A stretch of DNA of 64,000 nucleotides from Paenisporosarcina sp. OV554 (GCF_003058165.1 NZ_QBUC01000006.1:124001-188000), one strand, 5' to 3'; positions 18,541 through 27,659 are shown, counted from the stretch's first letter. Notes: a model not told the origin generated them from the letters alone. A program made the numbers and translations.

Positions 18541-18887
18541 TTTACTTGAACTCCTTTGTTAAAAAGTATGTCTATCATATCATGTTTGAAACAGCCGTAT
18601 CATACTGGGTTATAACTTGTTAAAAATCCAACATATTAAATAGCACTTGATTCAATTGACAAAGATTATATGGTATGAACCATAAACACCAAAAGCTTGG
18701 TGTGATGTTAATGTTTCTTAAATTTCACCAATTCTTTTTCCATCTTTTATACTTTTCTTTTTCATATTTTCTGTTTTATTGTTCAACTAATCTTCCCCGT
18801 TAGTTAAAAGATGCAAAAAATGGTGCTGCCTCTGCAACTCACTAAGATCAACAGCTCTTGCACCTTTTAGTGCAATAAGTGATTACG
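18541..18887. other. 350-base intergenic region upstream of dynA; holds a dispersed-repeat-like element
   Basis: No gene seen. It should contain the dynA promoter, which I could not fix. From ~18781 there is TCAACTAATCTTCCCC-GTTAGTTAAA, similar to 47738-47765 (TCAACCAATCTCCCC...TTAGTTAAA). Next comes an imperfect GGTGC...GCACC hairpin (18822-18864). This looks like a degenerate intergenic repeat rather than a coding remnant. Confidence 0.35.
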
Positions 18888-18921
18888 TAAAAACCCCTCT
18901 TGTACGTACACAAGAGAGGTT
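18888..18921 (-). terminator. Terminator of the DinB-like gene
   Basis: CTCTTGT / ACAAGAG core extended by CC/GG pairs across one mismatch (18892-18921). T's follow on the minus strand. Confidence 0.78.
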
Positions 18922-18953
18922 TACTTTCAGCCGAAATTTCAGGAGTCATTTAT

Positions 18954-19400
18954 TTATTTGAAAATTTGATTTTTTAAATGGTGTTCCATATGTTCAAGAT
19001 AATCTTTAATAAGCCACTCAAGAGTCATAACTTTATTATTACCTATATCACATAGATACGTTAGTTTTTTGGTGGGGATTTTAACGATAACTTTTATTAT
19101 CTTTTTATTTAAGTTACACCATAGATTTATTATTTCTTCAATTGATATATCTTGATAATCCTGTATATCTACCCACTGATCTTGATTATATGGGGTAAGG
19201 AAAAATGGCTGTAATTCATATTGAATTTTGATAAATCTTTCAAGGTTATTAATAGCTGAGTCACATAAATGGCCCAAAATCTCTTTTTTTGACCACTTAA
19301 GAGGCATAGGTCGTTGAGACACATCTAATTCGGACATCCGACTGAACTCTTCTGGGACCTTTATTATCCAATTATTTAAATTATCAATAACGCTTTGCAT
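18954..19400 (-). CDS. DinB-family four-helix protein
   Basis: 148 residues, mostly helical. WSKKEILGHLCDSAINNLERF gives the first metal-ligand His (near 46), and the last helix DYLEHMEHHLKNQIF supplies further His residues. This is the pattern of DinB/DUF664 thiol-transferase-like proteins, many of which bind a divalent metal. Substrate unknown; BstA-like or bacillithiol-linked roles are possible but not shown. It is the first of five small, separately spaced minus-strand accessory genes. Confidence 0.75.
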   Translation of the reverse strand: MQSVIDNLNNWIIKVPEEFSRMSELDVSQRPMPLKWSKKEILGHLCDSAINNLERFIKIQYELQPFFLTPYNQDQWVDIQDYQDISIEEIINLWCNLNKKIIKVIVKIPTKKLTYLCDIGNNKVMTLEWLIKDYLEHMEHHLKNQIFK

Positions 19401-19513
19401 ATTTTTCCCCTCTTACTGTATTAAGTTAATCTCAATTAGCACAAGCAGTTATCATAAATAGCCCATACCCTCCTCTATATCTCTAATTTATTTTCTCTCT
19501 TAAGAATCGCACT

Positions 19514-19978
19514 CTAGGTAAGAGTAAATTCCTTTTTCATAAATACGCTATTTGGGTCCTCAATGTACTCGGAAAACGGGTTACAATATTTGAATCCGAA
19601 ACTAGAATATAGTCGTCTTGCTGGTTCGAAAGAATCCATGGATCCAGTTTCCAAACTTAACCGCTCATAGTCCCGTCGCTTTGATTCTTCAATTATGTGT
19701 TGAAGCAGTCGCTTTGCAACACCTTTCCGGAGATGTAATGAAGATGTTCTCATTGATTTTATCTCTCCATGATGCTCGTCAATTTCTTTAAGAGCTCCGA
19801 AACCCACTAATTCATTTTCTTCCCATGCACTCCAAAATGTAATGTCTGGACTTTGCAATTGTTCAAGATTTAAGGCATGTATACTTTCTCGTGGTGAATT
19901 TAGTATCATACTATGAAGATGCTCCCTTACCAATTCAGCAACTTCAAGTCCTGTTAAATCATCTATTTTAATATCCAT
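19514..19978 (-). CDS. GNAT N-acetyltransferase (PaiA/YsnE-like)
   Basis: 154 residues; AAGGAGG before the ATG. The acetyl-CoA loop is in SSLHLRKGVAKRLLQHII (motif A Q/RxxGxA/G) and the C-terminal RRLYSSFGFKYCNPFSEY is motif B. The GFGALKEIDEHHGEIKSMRT segment resembles YsnE and related small-molecule acetyltransferases. A decayed copy of the 3' part of this gene lies at ~59.69-59.85 kb (separate entry). Confidence 0.85.
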   Translation of the reverse strand: MDIKIDDLTGLEVAELVREHLHSMILNSPRESIHALNLEQLQSPDITFWSAWEENELVGFGALKEIDEHHGEIKSMRTSSLHLRKGVAKRLLQHIIEESKRRDYERLSLETGSMDSFEPARRLYSSFGFKYCNPFSEYIEDPNSVFMKKEFTLT

Positions 19979-20047
19979 AATTAATCCCTCCTTTATTTCC
20001 CACGTAGACAGCTATGATATTTCATTAAACACCCGTTAGTTTAATGT

Positions 20048-20563
20048 TTACTTTATGGCCATTCGTTTAATGGCTGTATCTTTATTTTTTGATACTGGTA
20101 TGTGTGACAGTGCTTTTGAAAGTCCTATTTTAGGCATATTATTATAGATTGCTTCTGATGCACCCTTTTCAATTTTGTAGGTTTCGTGATAGACACCTAC
20201 ACTTCCATTATTATTAATTTTTTTATTATAAGCTTTCCACGCAAGTGAATGAGTATTTCCATGAGCATAGGTTATTAATTCATCAAATCCCTTCCAATAT
20301 TGAATAAGAGTTATTGTTCGCCAACTAAACAAAACTTCGGTATGTATAAATCCCCATTGAGGATTTTGATATAACTCTTTAATCATAGGTCCCATTGCTT
20401 TGGCAACTGGTAGCCACTTGGAAATTGCAAATATTTGATTAATGCGCATACCGATAATAAAAACCACAAAATCTTCGTCTCTAGAGTCAGCGGTATACCT
20501 GCCATTATAAATTTTATTTCCCAAGTCTAAATTCCCCCAGTAATTTGTATTTAGCCAATTCAA
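20048..20563 (-). CDS. DUF4188 family (putative monooxygenase-like) protein
   Basis: 171 residues, probably from a TTG start (MNWLNTNYWGN); no good ribosome binding site is visible. IYNGRYTADSRDEDFVVFIIGMRINQ, then VLFSWRTITLIQYWKGFDELITYAH and VGVYHETYKIEKGASEAIYNNMP, match the DUF4188 family. That family has a dimeric ferredoxin-like (ABM) fold and is often labelled monooxygenase family. No cofactor site is evident. Confidence 0.75.
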   Translation of the reverse strand: MNWLNTNYWGNLDLGNKIYNGRYTADSRDEDFVVFIIGMRINQIFAISKWLPVAKAMGPMIKELYQNPQWGFIHTEVLFSWRTITLIQYWKGFDELITYAHGNTHSLAWKAYNKKINNNGSVGVYHETYKIEKGASEAIYNNMPKIGLSKALSHIPVSKNKDTAIKRMAIK

Positions 20564-20644
20564 TTTTGATAACTAACCCTTTTTCTTCTAACCTTCCACT
20601 TTAGCTGACGGAGGTGATTTGCTCACAGACAACTCCTGTTTAAT

Positions 20645-21205
20645 CTACAGTTCAATTTGTTTAATTATTTTCGCAGGATTTCCACCTACGACCACATTGT
20701 CCGGGACATCTTTTACTACGACTGAGCCAGAAGCAATAACTACATTATTACCTATGTTAACTCCTGGGTTGATAACGGATCTCCCACCAATCCAGACATT
20801 GTGTCCAATATTAACTGGTATTCCGTATTCTACACCCGATATTCTTTCATTTGGATTAAGTGGATGGGTTGCTGTATAAATGTGTACCCCCGGTGCAATA
20901 AAGCAGTTATCACCTATTCGAATGTCACAAACATCCAATATTACACAATCAAAATTAGCATAGAAATTTTCACCAACATGTATGTTATAGCCATAATCAC
21001 AGCGAAAAGTTGGTTCTATGTATAGATTTTTTTCAGTTGAACCTAACAATTCTTGTAATAGTTCAGTTCTTTTATTCTCATCTGTTTCGATTGTTTGATT
21101 ATATAATCTAGTTAGTCTTCGTGCGTTTAATCTTTCTTTCAGTAATTCCGGGTCAGCTGGATTATAAAGATCACCGTTCAACATTTTCTCTTTTTCAGTT
21201 GTCAT
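20645..21205 (-). CDS. maa: Maltose/galactoside O-acetyltransferase (LbH family)
   Basis: 186 residues. The N-terminal [24 protein letters not shown] is the Mac domain. The hexapeptide repeats form a left-handed beta helix, including the catalytic HPLNP loop ([16 protein letters not shown]) and [14 protein letters not shown]. Uses acetyl-CoA to acetylate maltose, glucose or similar sugars in the cytoplasm. AAGGAG precedes the ATG. Length and motifs are standard for Maa. Confidence 0.92.
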   Translation of the reverse strand: MTTEKEKMLNGDLYNPADPELLKERLNARRLTRLYNQTIETDENKRTELLQELLGSTEKNLYIEPTFRCDYGYNIHVGENFYANFDCVILDVCDIRIGDNCFIAPGVHIYTATHPLNPNERISGVEYGIPVNIGHNVWIGGRSVINPGVNIGNNVVIASGSVVVKDVPDNVVVGGNPAKIIKQIEL

Positions 21206-21305
21206 TTTTTGAATCTCCTTAACAAATATTAATGTGCAGTGAATATCAAGATAATCATTTCCAAGAATATCTTGTTCATGTAAATCGTAATATTAGTTTA
21301 CATAA

Positions 21306-21767
21306 TTATATTATAGGAAGAAACCATACATCTTCTTCACCATATACATCTCCGGTCGGAAGAAAGCCAAAACTTTTATATAATTTAAAAGCATTTTCGT
21401 TCTCTCTATATACGGTAAGACGAATTTCTTTACAAATGGTAAATCTATTTGCTATCCAATGAACCATCTCAGTTAATGCAGCCCTACCATATCCTTTACC
21501 CTGATAATTCTCATCAATTATAAATCCGTTTATCCAATACATATTCGTTGTATTTTCATCGTATGCATGCATAATAAAACCGACCATTTTCTCGTTGTCA
21601 TAGATGGCAAAGGGTAAATAAACAATGTTGTCCCCGTCTGGCTTAATATAAACTTTGGCAAGTGATACCGCTACTTGGGGAACAAAGTTACTTTGTTGTT
21701 TCTGAACTTTTAGAGCTAAAGCTTCTTCCCAGTTTTCTCTCGTAACACTTTTCAATTGTACTTTCAT
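21306..21767 (-). CDS. GNAT acetyltransferase, spermidine acetyltransferase (BltD-like)
   Basis: 153 residues. NWEEALALKVQKQQSNFVPQVAVSLAKVYIKP at the N-terminus, NMYWINGFIIDENYQGKGYGRAAL as the acetyl-CoA loop, and YRENENAFKLYKSFGF near the end match the BltD/SpeG-related polyamine acetyltransferases of Bacillus. The substrate is inferred from similarity only. AGAGGT precedes the ATG. Confidence 0.78.
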   Translation of the reverse strand: MKVQLKSVTRENWEEALALKVQKQQSNFVPQVAVSLAKVYIKPDGDNIVYLPFAIYDNEKMVGFIMHAYDENTTNMYWINGFIIDENYQGKGYGRAALTEMVHWIANRFTICKEIRLTVYRENENAFKLYKSFGFLPTGDVYGEEDVWFLPII

Positions 21768-21920
21768 AGATTTTACCTCTTATCATAATGTGACATATAT
21801 TATCTTAATTAATTCTCCATTGACACTGGAATACCTTCTTCAAGCTTGTACCTTTGGTTGAATGAGAAAATACGCTCAGTAACAACTTTTCCCATTAATG
21901 CTGAGGTGTCCTGGAAATAT

Positions 21921-21954
21921 AAAAATCCGTAACGGATTGGATAACCGTTACGGG
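21921..21954 (-). terminator. Terminator of the small membrane oxidase-like gene
   Basis: CCGTAACGG / CCGTTACGG stem (21927-21935, 21945-21953) with T's on the minus strand. Confidence 0.82.
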
Positions 21955-21969
21955 TATTCTTTTCGTATA

Positions 21970-22359
21970 TTATTCTTTCAGCGTTACCACTGGAACTCGT
22001 ACATTCATCAAAACATTATAGGCAAACAAAATCGTACTGATTACTACAAGTGTTGTACCTAGTGAAATAAAAACAGTTGCTTGCTCTGATCCGCTAATAA
22101 GTAAAGTAACCAATCCCCCCATCATCAATGGAAGTCCTATATTTGCTCCCCAGAAATGGACCTTCGCAAGTGTATGATTTCCCGCTTTTGGAAATAAATA
22201 ATATATGATTCCTGCAAGTGCGAATGAAGCCCAGCCCAGTAAATTAATGTGTACATGTACGCCTTTCAAAACATAATCATGCTCCATTGACATATACATC
22301 CCCAACAGAACTCCAATGGTAAAATAAATAACTGACACTTTAATAAATTTAATTCCCAC
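21970..22359 (-). CDS. Four-helix membrane protein related to heme-copper oxidase subunit I (cbb3/NorB-like)
   Basis: 129 residues from a GTG with GAAGGAG upstream. Four membrane helices are visible. GVHVHINLLGWASFALAGIIYYLFPKAG resembles the HxHxNLLGW helix of cbb3/NorB-type oxidase subunit I, and a further His in KVHFWGANIG could be a heme ligand. It is far too short (a real subunit I is ~450+) to be an oxidase by itself. It belongs to the short cytochrome-oxidase-like proteins found in Bacillales, whose role is unknown to me. Confidence 0.65.
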   Translation of the reverse strand: MGIKFIKVSVIYFTIGVLLGMYMSMEHDYVLKGVHVHINLLGWASFALAGIIYYLFPKAGNHTLAKVHFWGANIGLPLMMGGLVTLLISGSEQATVFISLGTTLVVISTILFAYNVLMNVRVPVVTLKE

Positions 22360-22552
22360 TTTTTTTCTCCTTCCTATATAAAGAATAATACTTACCTTAT
22401 TATTCTATTTTCGAAAAGGAGATAGTATTCTCTAGACAACTCGTGTTATCCATCTTTTACAAATTATTTAACAATAACCACTGGGGAAAAATAATACAAG
22501 ATAGACGAAATGTTCAGATTAAACACAATAATTATTTACTGCATTGAAAGGG

Positions 22553-22582
22553 TTGCTCAAAATCATAGTTAAATGGTATGTT
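22553..22582 (+). promoter_or_regulatory. Probable promoter of the ATPase-less amino-acid ABC operon
   Basis: TTGCTC (22553-22558), an 18-base spacer, and TATGTT (22577-22582), about 30 bases before the ATG. Moderate match only. Confidence 0.4.
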
Positions 22583-22614
22583 TTAAAACGGATTCTAATT
22601 TAGGGAGGCTTATT

Positions 22615-23484
22615 ATGAATACGTTTATGAATACGTTTATGAAGAAAAAACGCTTTGCATTAATTACAGGAATTATGTCAATTTTCCTTTTAACTGCTTG
22701 TAACAATGATGATAGCAGTAATACTTCAAATGAATCAGAAAAAGCAGCGACAGCTTGGGATAAAATTAAAGAAGAAGGTTCAATTACAGTAGCTACATCA
22801 GGAACACTTTTCCCTACTTCTTACCGGGATGAAAATTCTGATGAGTTAACAGGCTTTGAAGTAGAAGTCGTTCGTGAAGTTGCAAAACGCCTTGAACTTG
22901 ACATCGAATTTAAAGAGCTTGGTTTTGATGAGATGCTTACAAGTGTCAAAACGGGACAAGTCGATATGGCTGCAAATGACATTGAAATGAACGAAGACCG
23001 TCTAGAGAACTTTATTTTCTCTACTCCGATTAAACATTCATTTGGTACAGCAGTTGTTCGCAAAGGCGATTTATCAGGTATTAAAACGTTAGAAGACCTC
23101 AAAGGTAAAAAAGCTGCTGGAGCTTCTACATCCGTTTATATGGAATTGGCACGTCAATATGGTGCTGAAGAAGTAACGTATGACAATGCACCAAACGAAG
23201 TGTATTTACGTGATGTAGGGATTGGTCGAACAGACGTAATATTAAATGATTATTACCTTCAAACTCTTGCAGTAGCTGCATTTCCTGACTTGAATATTAC
23301 GATTCATCCAGATATTAAATACAGTCCATCTAAAATTGGTTTTGCAATAAACAAAGAAAACACAGAGCTTGAAGAAAACGTCAATCAAGTGATTGATGAA
23401 ATGCTAGAAGACGGAACAATTGCTGAAATTTCAGCTAAGTTCTTTAATGGAGCAGACGTTACTCAAGTAGTTGACATTAAGTAA
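22615..23484 (+). CDS. Amino-acid ABC transporter substrate-binding lipoprotein
   Basis: 289 residues from ATG 22615 (GGGAGG upstream). The start carries a perfect 12-base tandem repeat, giving MNTFMNTFMKKK. The signal peptide ends with the lipobox LLTAC. The mature protein has the SBP_bac_3 fold (SGTLFPTSYRDENSDELTGFEVEVVREVAKRLEL; ENFIFSTPI; LEDLKGKKAAGASTS) of polar amino-acid binders. It forms an operon with one permease (15-22 bases downstream) but no ATPase. The neighbouring convergent system carries an ATPase that could serve both. Confidence 0.87.
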   Translation: MNTFMNTFMKKKRFALITGIMSIFLLTACNNDDSSNTSNESEKAATAWDKIKEEGSITVATSGTLFPTSYRDENSDELTGFEVEVVREVAKRLELDIEFKELGFDEMLTSVKTGQVDMAANDIEMNEDRLENFIFSTPIKHSFGTAVVRKGDLSGIKTLEDLKGKKAAGASTSVYMELARQYGAEEVTYDNAPNEVYLRDVGIGRTDVILNDYYLQTLAVAAFPDLNITIHPDIKYSPSKIGFAINKENTELEENVNQVIDEMLEDGTIAEISAKFFNGADVTQVVDIK

Positions 23485-23505
23485 TAGCAATGGGGGGAAA
23501 TGCTA

Positions 23506-24183
23506 ATGAATGAAATAGAATGGGGTCTTTTATTTGATCCTCAACTCGCCATTGATTCTTTCCCCTATGTTCTAAGTGGGATAGGATATACACTGTTAAT
23601 TGCGCTTGTGAGTATGGTGGTTGGATTAATCATCGGTTTTTTCCTTGCTCTTGCACGCACATCATCATATTTCATCTTACAATGGCCCGCTAGAATGTAT
23701 ATTTCATTTATGAGGGGCGTACCAATTCTTGTAATCTTATTTCTCTTGTATTTTGGTTTTCCAGTAGTGGGTATTGAATTTACAGCGGTGCAAGCAGCTT
23801 TAATTGGCTTTAGCTTAAATAGTGCTGCGTATATGGCTGAAATTCTTCGCTCTTCCCTGTCATCCGTTGATATTGGCCAATGGGAATCTTCAAAAGCACT
23901 AGGCCTGTCTTACTGGCAATCGATGAAGCGAATTATTCTTCCACAATCAGTAAGAATTGCGATACCGCCGTTATCGAACGTCCTAATGGATTTAATAAAA
24001 GCATCATCCCTTGCAGCCATGATTACGGTACCAGAGATTTTCCAAAAAGCACGTATCATAGGTGCAAGAGAATATGATTTGTTGACGCTTTTAATTTTGG
24101 TGGCACTCATATACTGGGCCATTTGTTCAGCAATGACCGTAATTCAAAATTACTTAGAAAAACGCTATGCTAAATATCTTTAG
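23506..24183 (+). CDS. Amino-acid ABC transporter permease (HisM/GlnP type)
   Basis: 225 residues. The ATG at 23506 is preferred over 23500 because the GGGGGG ribosome binding site is then 8 bases away. About five membrane helices are present. The EAA loop is present (EILRSSLSSVDIGQWESSKALGLSYWQSMKRIILPQ). It is a single permease that would homodimerise. No ATPase follows; a bidirectional terminator separates it from the convergent ATPase gene 90 bases away. Confidence 0.88.
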   Translation: MNEIEWGLLFDPQLAIDSFPYVLSGIGYTLLIALVSMVVGLIIGFFLALARTSSYFILQWPARMYISFMRGVPILVILFLLYFGFPVVGIEFTAVQAALIGFSLNSAAYMAEILRSSLSSVDIGQWESSKALGLSYWQSMKRIILPQSVRIAIPPLSNVLMDLIKASSLAAMITVPEIFQKARIIGAREYDLLTLLILVALIYWAICSAMTVIQNYLEKRYAKYL

Positions 24184-24205
24184 AAAAGTTACATGCGTAT
24201 AACCT

Positions 24206-24259
24206 AAAAAAAACCCATCTTTTCTAGCGAACATTCCGCTTGGAAGGATGGGTTTTTTT
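24206..24259. terminator. Bidirectional terminator between the two convergent amino-acid ABC operons
   Basis: A long A-run, ACCCATC arm, and GATGGGT arm followed by a long T-run (24206-24219 with 24247-24259). It can stop both operons. Confidence 0.85.
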
Positions 24260-24272
24260 ATTAGTAACTTTA

Positions 24273-24995
24273 TTACAGCACTTTACTCAAAAATGCTTGT
24301 GTACGCTCATGTTGCGGAGAATTAAATATTTGTTCAGGTGTCCCTTCTTCTACAAGAAGTCCTTGATCCATGAATAATACTCGGTCTCCCATTTCTTTAG
24401 CAAAGCCCATTTCATGTGTTACGACCACCATCGTCATGCCTTCATTCGCAAGTTGTTTCATCACGTCCAACACTTCATTGACCATTTCCGGATCAAGTGC
24501 AGAAGTTGGTTCATCGAACAGCATAATTTTCGGTTGCATCGCTAGTGCTCTAGCAATGGCCACACGTTGCATTTGCCCGCCTGAAAGCTGTTCAGGATAA
24601 GAATTCGCTTTGTCACCAAGTCCAACTTTTTTCAGTAATTGATGGGCAAGTGTTTGAGCTTCTTTAGGATTCATGTTTTTAATCTTAATTGGTGCGATCG
24701 TAATGTTTTCCAATACACGCATATGCGGAAATAGGTTGAATTGTTGGAAAACCATGCCTACTTCTTTTCGAATGGCATTGATGTCCGTTTTGGCATCATT
24801 CACTTTTACACCATCGATGAACACATCCCCAGACGTTACATCCTCTAGCATATTAATGCATCGTAAAAAAGTGCTTTTTCCTGAGCCACTTGGACCAATT
24901 ACACAAATAATTTCTTTTTCTTTCACTTCATAATCGATGCCATTTAGTACTTCTAATTCTCCAAACGATTTATGTAATCCCTGGATTTTAATCAT
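24273..24995 (-). CDS. Amino-acid ABC transporter ATP-binding protein (GlnQ type)
   Basis: 240 residues. Walker [10 protein letters not shown] is at 34-42, Q-loop [13 protein letters not shown], signature [15 protein letters not shown], Walker [15 protein letters not shown] and the H-loop [10 protein letters not shown]. It is the last gene of a permease-ATPase operon on the minus strand, with 19 bases to the permease. It may also energise the neighbouring plus-strand system, which lacks an ATPase (inference). Confidence 0.93.
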   Translation of the reverse strand: MIKIQGLHKSFGELEVLNGIDYEVKEKEIICVIGPSGSGKSTFLRCINMLEDVTSGDVFIDGVKVNDAKTDINAIRKEVGMVFQQFNLFPHMRVLENITIAPIKIKNMNPKEAQTLAHQLLKKVGLGDKANSYPEQLSGGQMQRVAIARALAMQPKIMLFDEPTSALDPEMVNEVLDVMKQLANEGMTMVVVTHEMGFAKEMGDRVLFMDQGLLVEEGTPEQIFNSPQHERTQAFLSKVL

Positions 24996-25014
24996 CTGTC
25001 CACCGTCCTAACCA

Positions 25015-25734
25015 TTACCGCCGAATTGAAAACATACCTTTTTTCTGTTTAGGAACAAAACTGTTACTAAAGCGGTTTTCAACATACGTAATAATTTTCC
25101 CAAAGAAGAATGTAAGAAATAAGTATAATATCGCCACTGTGATATATGGTTCCCAAAAGCGAGAATATGCACCTGCGACGACTTTTCCTGCATACAATAA
25201 ATCATTTGCTGCAATAACTGTCACTAAAGAAGAGTCTTTTAATAATGCAATTAACTCATTACCAAGTGGCGGAATCATTCGACGTAATGCTTGTGGCAAT
25301 ATAATATGTCTCATAGCCATATTATTTGGCATCCCGAGTGATCTCGCTGCTTCCATTTGACCTTTTTCAATCGACTGAATACCCGCACGGATAATTTCTG
25401 CATTATAGGCAGCACTATTTAAAATAAGCGCCACACAACCTGAAACAAAATACCCTAATGAATGACCAAAAATTGCTGGTATGATCGCTAAATGGATTAA
25501 AAGAATTTGTACGAGCAATGGCGTTCCACGGAAGAAATCAACATAGTATTTACTCGGATAATATATCCATTTTTTCTTCGAAAGCTTACCCATTCCTAAA
25601 AATAATCCTAATACAATCCCGCCTAAATAACCGACAATTGTAAGAGCAAGTGTAATCCAAATTCCGCGAATAAATAATTCCTTATAGTTCCAAATTATAT
25701 CCCATCTTATGTCTGGAAAATCCATGTCAATCAC
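25015..25734 (-). CDS. Amino-acid ABC transporter permease (GlnP/HisQ type)
   Basis: 239 residues with about five membrane helices. The EAA loop is EIIRAGIQSIEKGQMEAARSLGMPNNMAMRHIILPQ. The N-terminal MDFPDIRWDIIWNYKELFIRGIWITLAL is typical of the polar amino-acid permeases. It sits between its binding protein and ATPase in one operon. Confidence 0.92.
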   Translation of the reverse strand: MIDMDFPDIRWDIIWNYKELFIRGIWITLALTIVGYLGGIVLGLFLGMGKLSKKKWIYYPSKYYVDFFRGTPLLVQILLIHLAIIPAIFGHSLGYFVSGCVALILNSAAYNAEIIRAGIQSIEKGQMEAARSLGMPNNMAMRHIILPQALRRMIPPLGNELIALLKDSSLVTVIAANDLLYAGKVVAGAYSRFWEPYITVAILYLFLTFFFGKIITYVENRFSNSFVPKQKKGMFSIRR

Positions 25735-25759
25735 CTCCGCTACCCTGTTAAATGTAAAG

Positions 25760-26536
25760 TTACTCTACATCAAAACCAGTGATTTCTTTTAACTTTCCAT
25801 TTGCCTTTAATTTCTCAATTCCTTCGTTTAAAAGAGTGAGTAATTCTTCATTTCCTTTTTTAACCATCAAGCCATAATACTCTTTTTCAAAAGCTTCATC
25901 TTCAACTGTTTTCAATGCAACTTTTGGATTATTCTTCTTATATTCATTAATGACTGCATTGTCCCCAATTGCAGCATCCGCATTGCCATTTAACATTTCA
26001 CTAATTGCAAGTGGCATTGATTCCATAGCAACAATTTTTGAACTTGTATTCCCAAGTAATCCTTGTACTACTTTATGGCCCGTTGTATTCATCTGAACTG
26101 ATACTTTTTTATCCTTCAAATCTTTGAATTTACCAACTGAAGATTCTTCTGGAACTAAAATTAATTGATTAGCTACGTAGTAAGGATCCGAAAAATCGTA
26201 TGTTTCTTTTCGTTCATCTGTAATCGTAATTGAAGAAACTGCAAAGTCTACTTCTTCATTTGATACTGCGGTGAATAATGGTTCAAATCCATAATTTTTG
26301 AATTCTACTTCTATGTCTAATTCCTTTGCAAGCGCTTTAATAATATCAATATCCGTACCAACGATGTTGCCTTTGTCATCCATATATTCCATTGGTGCAT
26401 ATGTAGCATCTGTTCCAACAATGTATTTCTTATCCCCACCATTTCCTCCTGTTGTATCTGTTCCACAGCCCACCAGAGCCAAACTTATACTAGATAAAAT
26501 GATGCCTAAAGAAAACAAGCGTTTAACACGTTTCAA
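25760..26536 (-). CDS. Amino-acid ABC transporter substrate-binding lipoprotein
   Basis: 258 residues. The signal peptide ends in LALVGCGTD, a lipobox. SBP_bac_3 fold: GTDATYAPMEYMDDKGNIVGTDIDIIKALAKEL, the SSITITDERKETYDFSDPYY strand and KVSVQMNTTGHKVVQ. The ligand is not predictable; GlnH/ArtP-like binders have similar sequences. First gene of a complete three-gene operon transcribed leftward. Confidence 0.9.
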   Translation of the reverse strand: MKRVKRLFSLGIILSSISLALVGCGTDTTGGNGGDKKYIVGTDATYAPMEYMDDKGNIVGTDIDIIKALAKELDIEVEFKNYGFEPLFTAVSNEEVDFAVSSITITDERKETYDFSDPYYVANQLILVPEESSVGKFKDLKDKKVSVQMNTTGHKVVQGLLGNTSSKIVAMESMPLAISEMLNGNADAAIGDNAVINEYKKNNPKVALKTVEDEAFEKEYYGLMVKKGNEELLTLLNEGIEKLKANGKLKEITGFDVE

Positions 26537-26734
26537 TAAAATACCCCCTATTAATCTAGTTTTTAATAAATTCTGATTGTTGTTAATTATCTGAATACTT
26601 GCGATAATTAATTTTATTATATATGAATACTACTTACCATACAATAGAAAAATATAGGCGATTTTAGTAGAAAGATAGAGAAAACATAGAAATTATAGAT
26701 AAGAAAACTTTAAATTTTGCCCAAAAATGCAACT

Positions 26735-26779
26735 AAAAATAAGGCCATTTACTATACAAGTAATAGTAAATGGCCTTAT
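26735..26779 (-). terminator. Terminator of the VLRF1 gene
   Basis: Perfect 17-bp stem (26739-26755 with 26763-26779) and 7-base loop, then ATTTTTAG on the minus strand. It stands in the 260-base gap before the ABC operon, which otherwise should contain that operon's promoter. Confidence 0.85.
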
Positions 26780-26799
26780 ATAAAATTTATCTTTCTGCA

Positions 26800-27588
26800 T
26801 TATTTCTCAAAAACTTGATGAATTACATCACTTGTTTTGCTGTTATTTAAATTTTTGTAAATACAGCTTGTTGGTTTTTTACGTAATATTTCAGAGAAAG
26901 CAATTGCCAATTCAGTTTCCCCTGCTACATGGATTTCTTCCCAACCTCGTTCTTTTTTCAAGCGTTCCACGGTAATACCCATACTTTTAAAGAACCTGTT
27001 TAAATTTTCTTTCAAACGGGACTCTAGAAAATCCACTTTACTACTTCCAATTACATGGGAACCAGTAGGGTCCATCTGTTTCGATTGTCCCCATTCTTCA
27101 AGGTTCGGATCAAATACGTAAGTAATTTCTTCCTTTACTACTCCCATTGCCGTATCCAAAATACGTACTTCCCCAAAGCTTGGTAAAATAATACCGGCTT
27201 CTGGATAGGCCTTGTACATATATTCTAGTTGTTCAAGAACCGGATGGTCTTCCCAGTGGAAGCTTGATTTAACTGGTACTTGTACATAGTGAACCGACCA
27301 CAATTCCGGGTTTTCTGAAGCAAATAGAACGACTCCTTTTCGTAACTCATCCGGATTTTTATCTAGTTCATCTAATACTTTTTCCTTCAGTGCTTTTAAT
27401 GATTTCAATTCAGTTTCTTTGTCTGACAGAAATTTATTTAGCTCTTTAAATCCATTTTTCATATGGATTTTCCAGCCTCCGTTTAAATTGTCTGGGTCTC
27501 CCGGATTCGTATTTAAATACATACTCAACACACCGCGTTCACCACTATGAAAGTCTTTCAATGCTTTAAGTTCTTTGCTTGATAACAT
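26800..27588 (-). CDS. VLRF1/baeRF family eRF1-like protein
   Basis: 262 residues. The N-terminal GERGVLSMYLNTNPGDPDNLNGGWKIHMKNGFKEL and central FHWEDHPVLEQLEYMYKAYPEAGIILPSFGEVRIL match the bacterial archaeo-eukaryotic release factor-like families (VLRF1/baeRF). The C-terminal alpha/beta part (RGWEEIHVAGETELAIAFSEILRKKP) is like eRF1 domain 3. These are predicted to act at the ribosome, perhaps as peptidyl-tRNA hydrolases in rescue. I do not see a GGQ motif. It stands alone, followed by a strong terminator. Confidence 0.72.
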   Translation of the reverse strand: MLSSKELKALKDFHSGERGVLSMYLNTNPGDPDNLNGGWKIHMKNGFKELNKFLSDKETELKSLKALKEKVLDELDKNPDELRKGVVLFASENPELWSVHYVQVPVKSSFHWEDHPVLEQLEYMYKAYPEAGIILPSFGEVRILDTAMGVVKEEITYVFDPNLEEWGQSKQMDPTGSHVIGSSKVDFLESRLKENLNRFFKSMGITVERLKKERGWEEIHVAGETELAIAFSEILRKKPTSCIYKNLNNSKTSDVIHQVFEK

Positions 27589-27659
27589 GAGTTCCTTTAC
27601 CTCCTAATAGTCTATACTTTAAAGCATGCCCTTGGATAACCAAGTTTAAAACGAATCGA

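Noticed and set aside
18781-18921. Possible structured RNA upstream of dynA
   Set aside because: The hairpins are imperfect and one is the terminator of the DinB gene. No known riboswitch core was found; reported only as a repeat.
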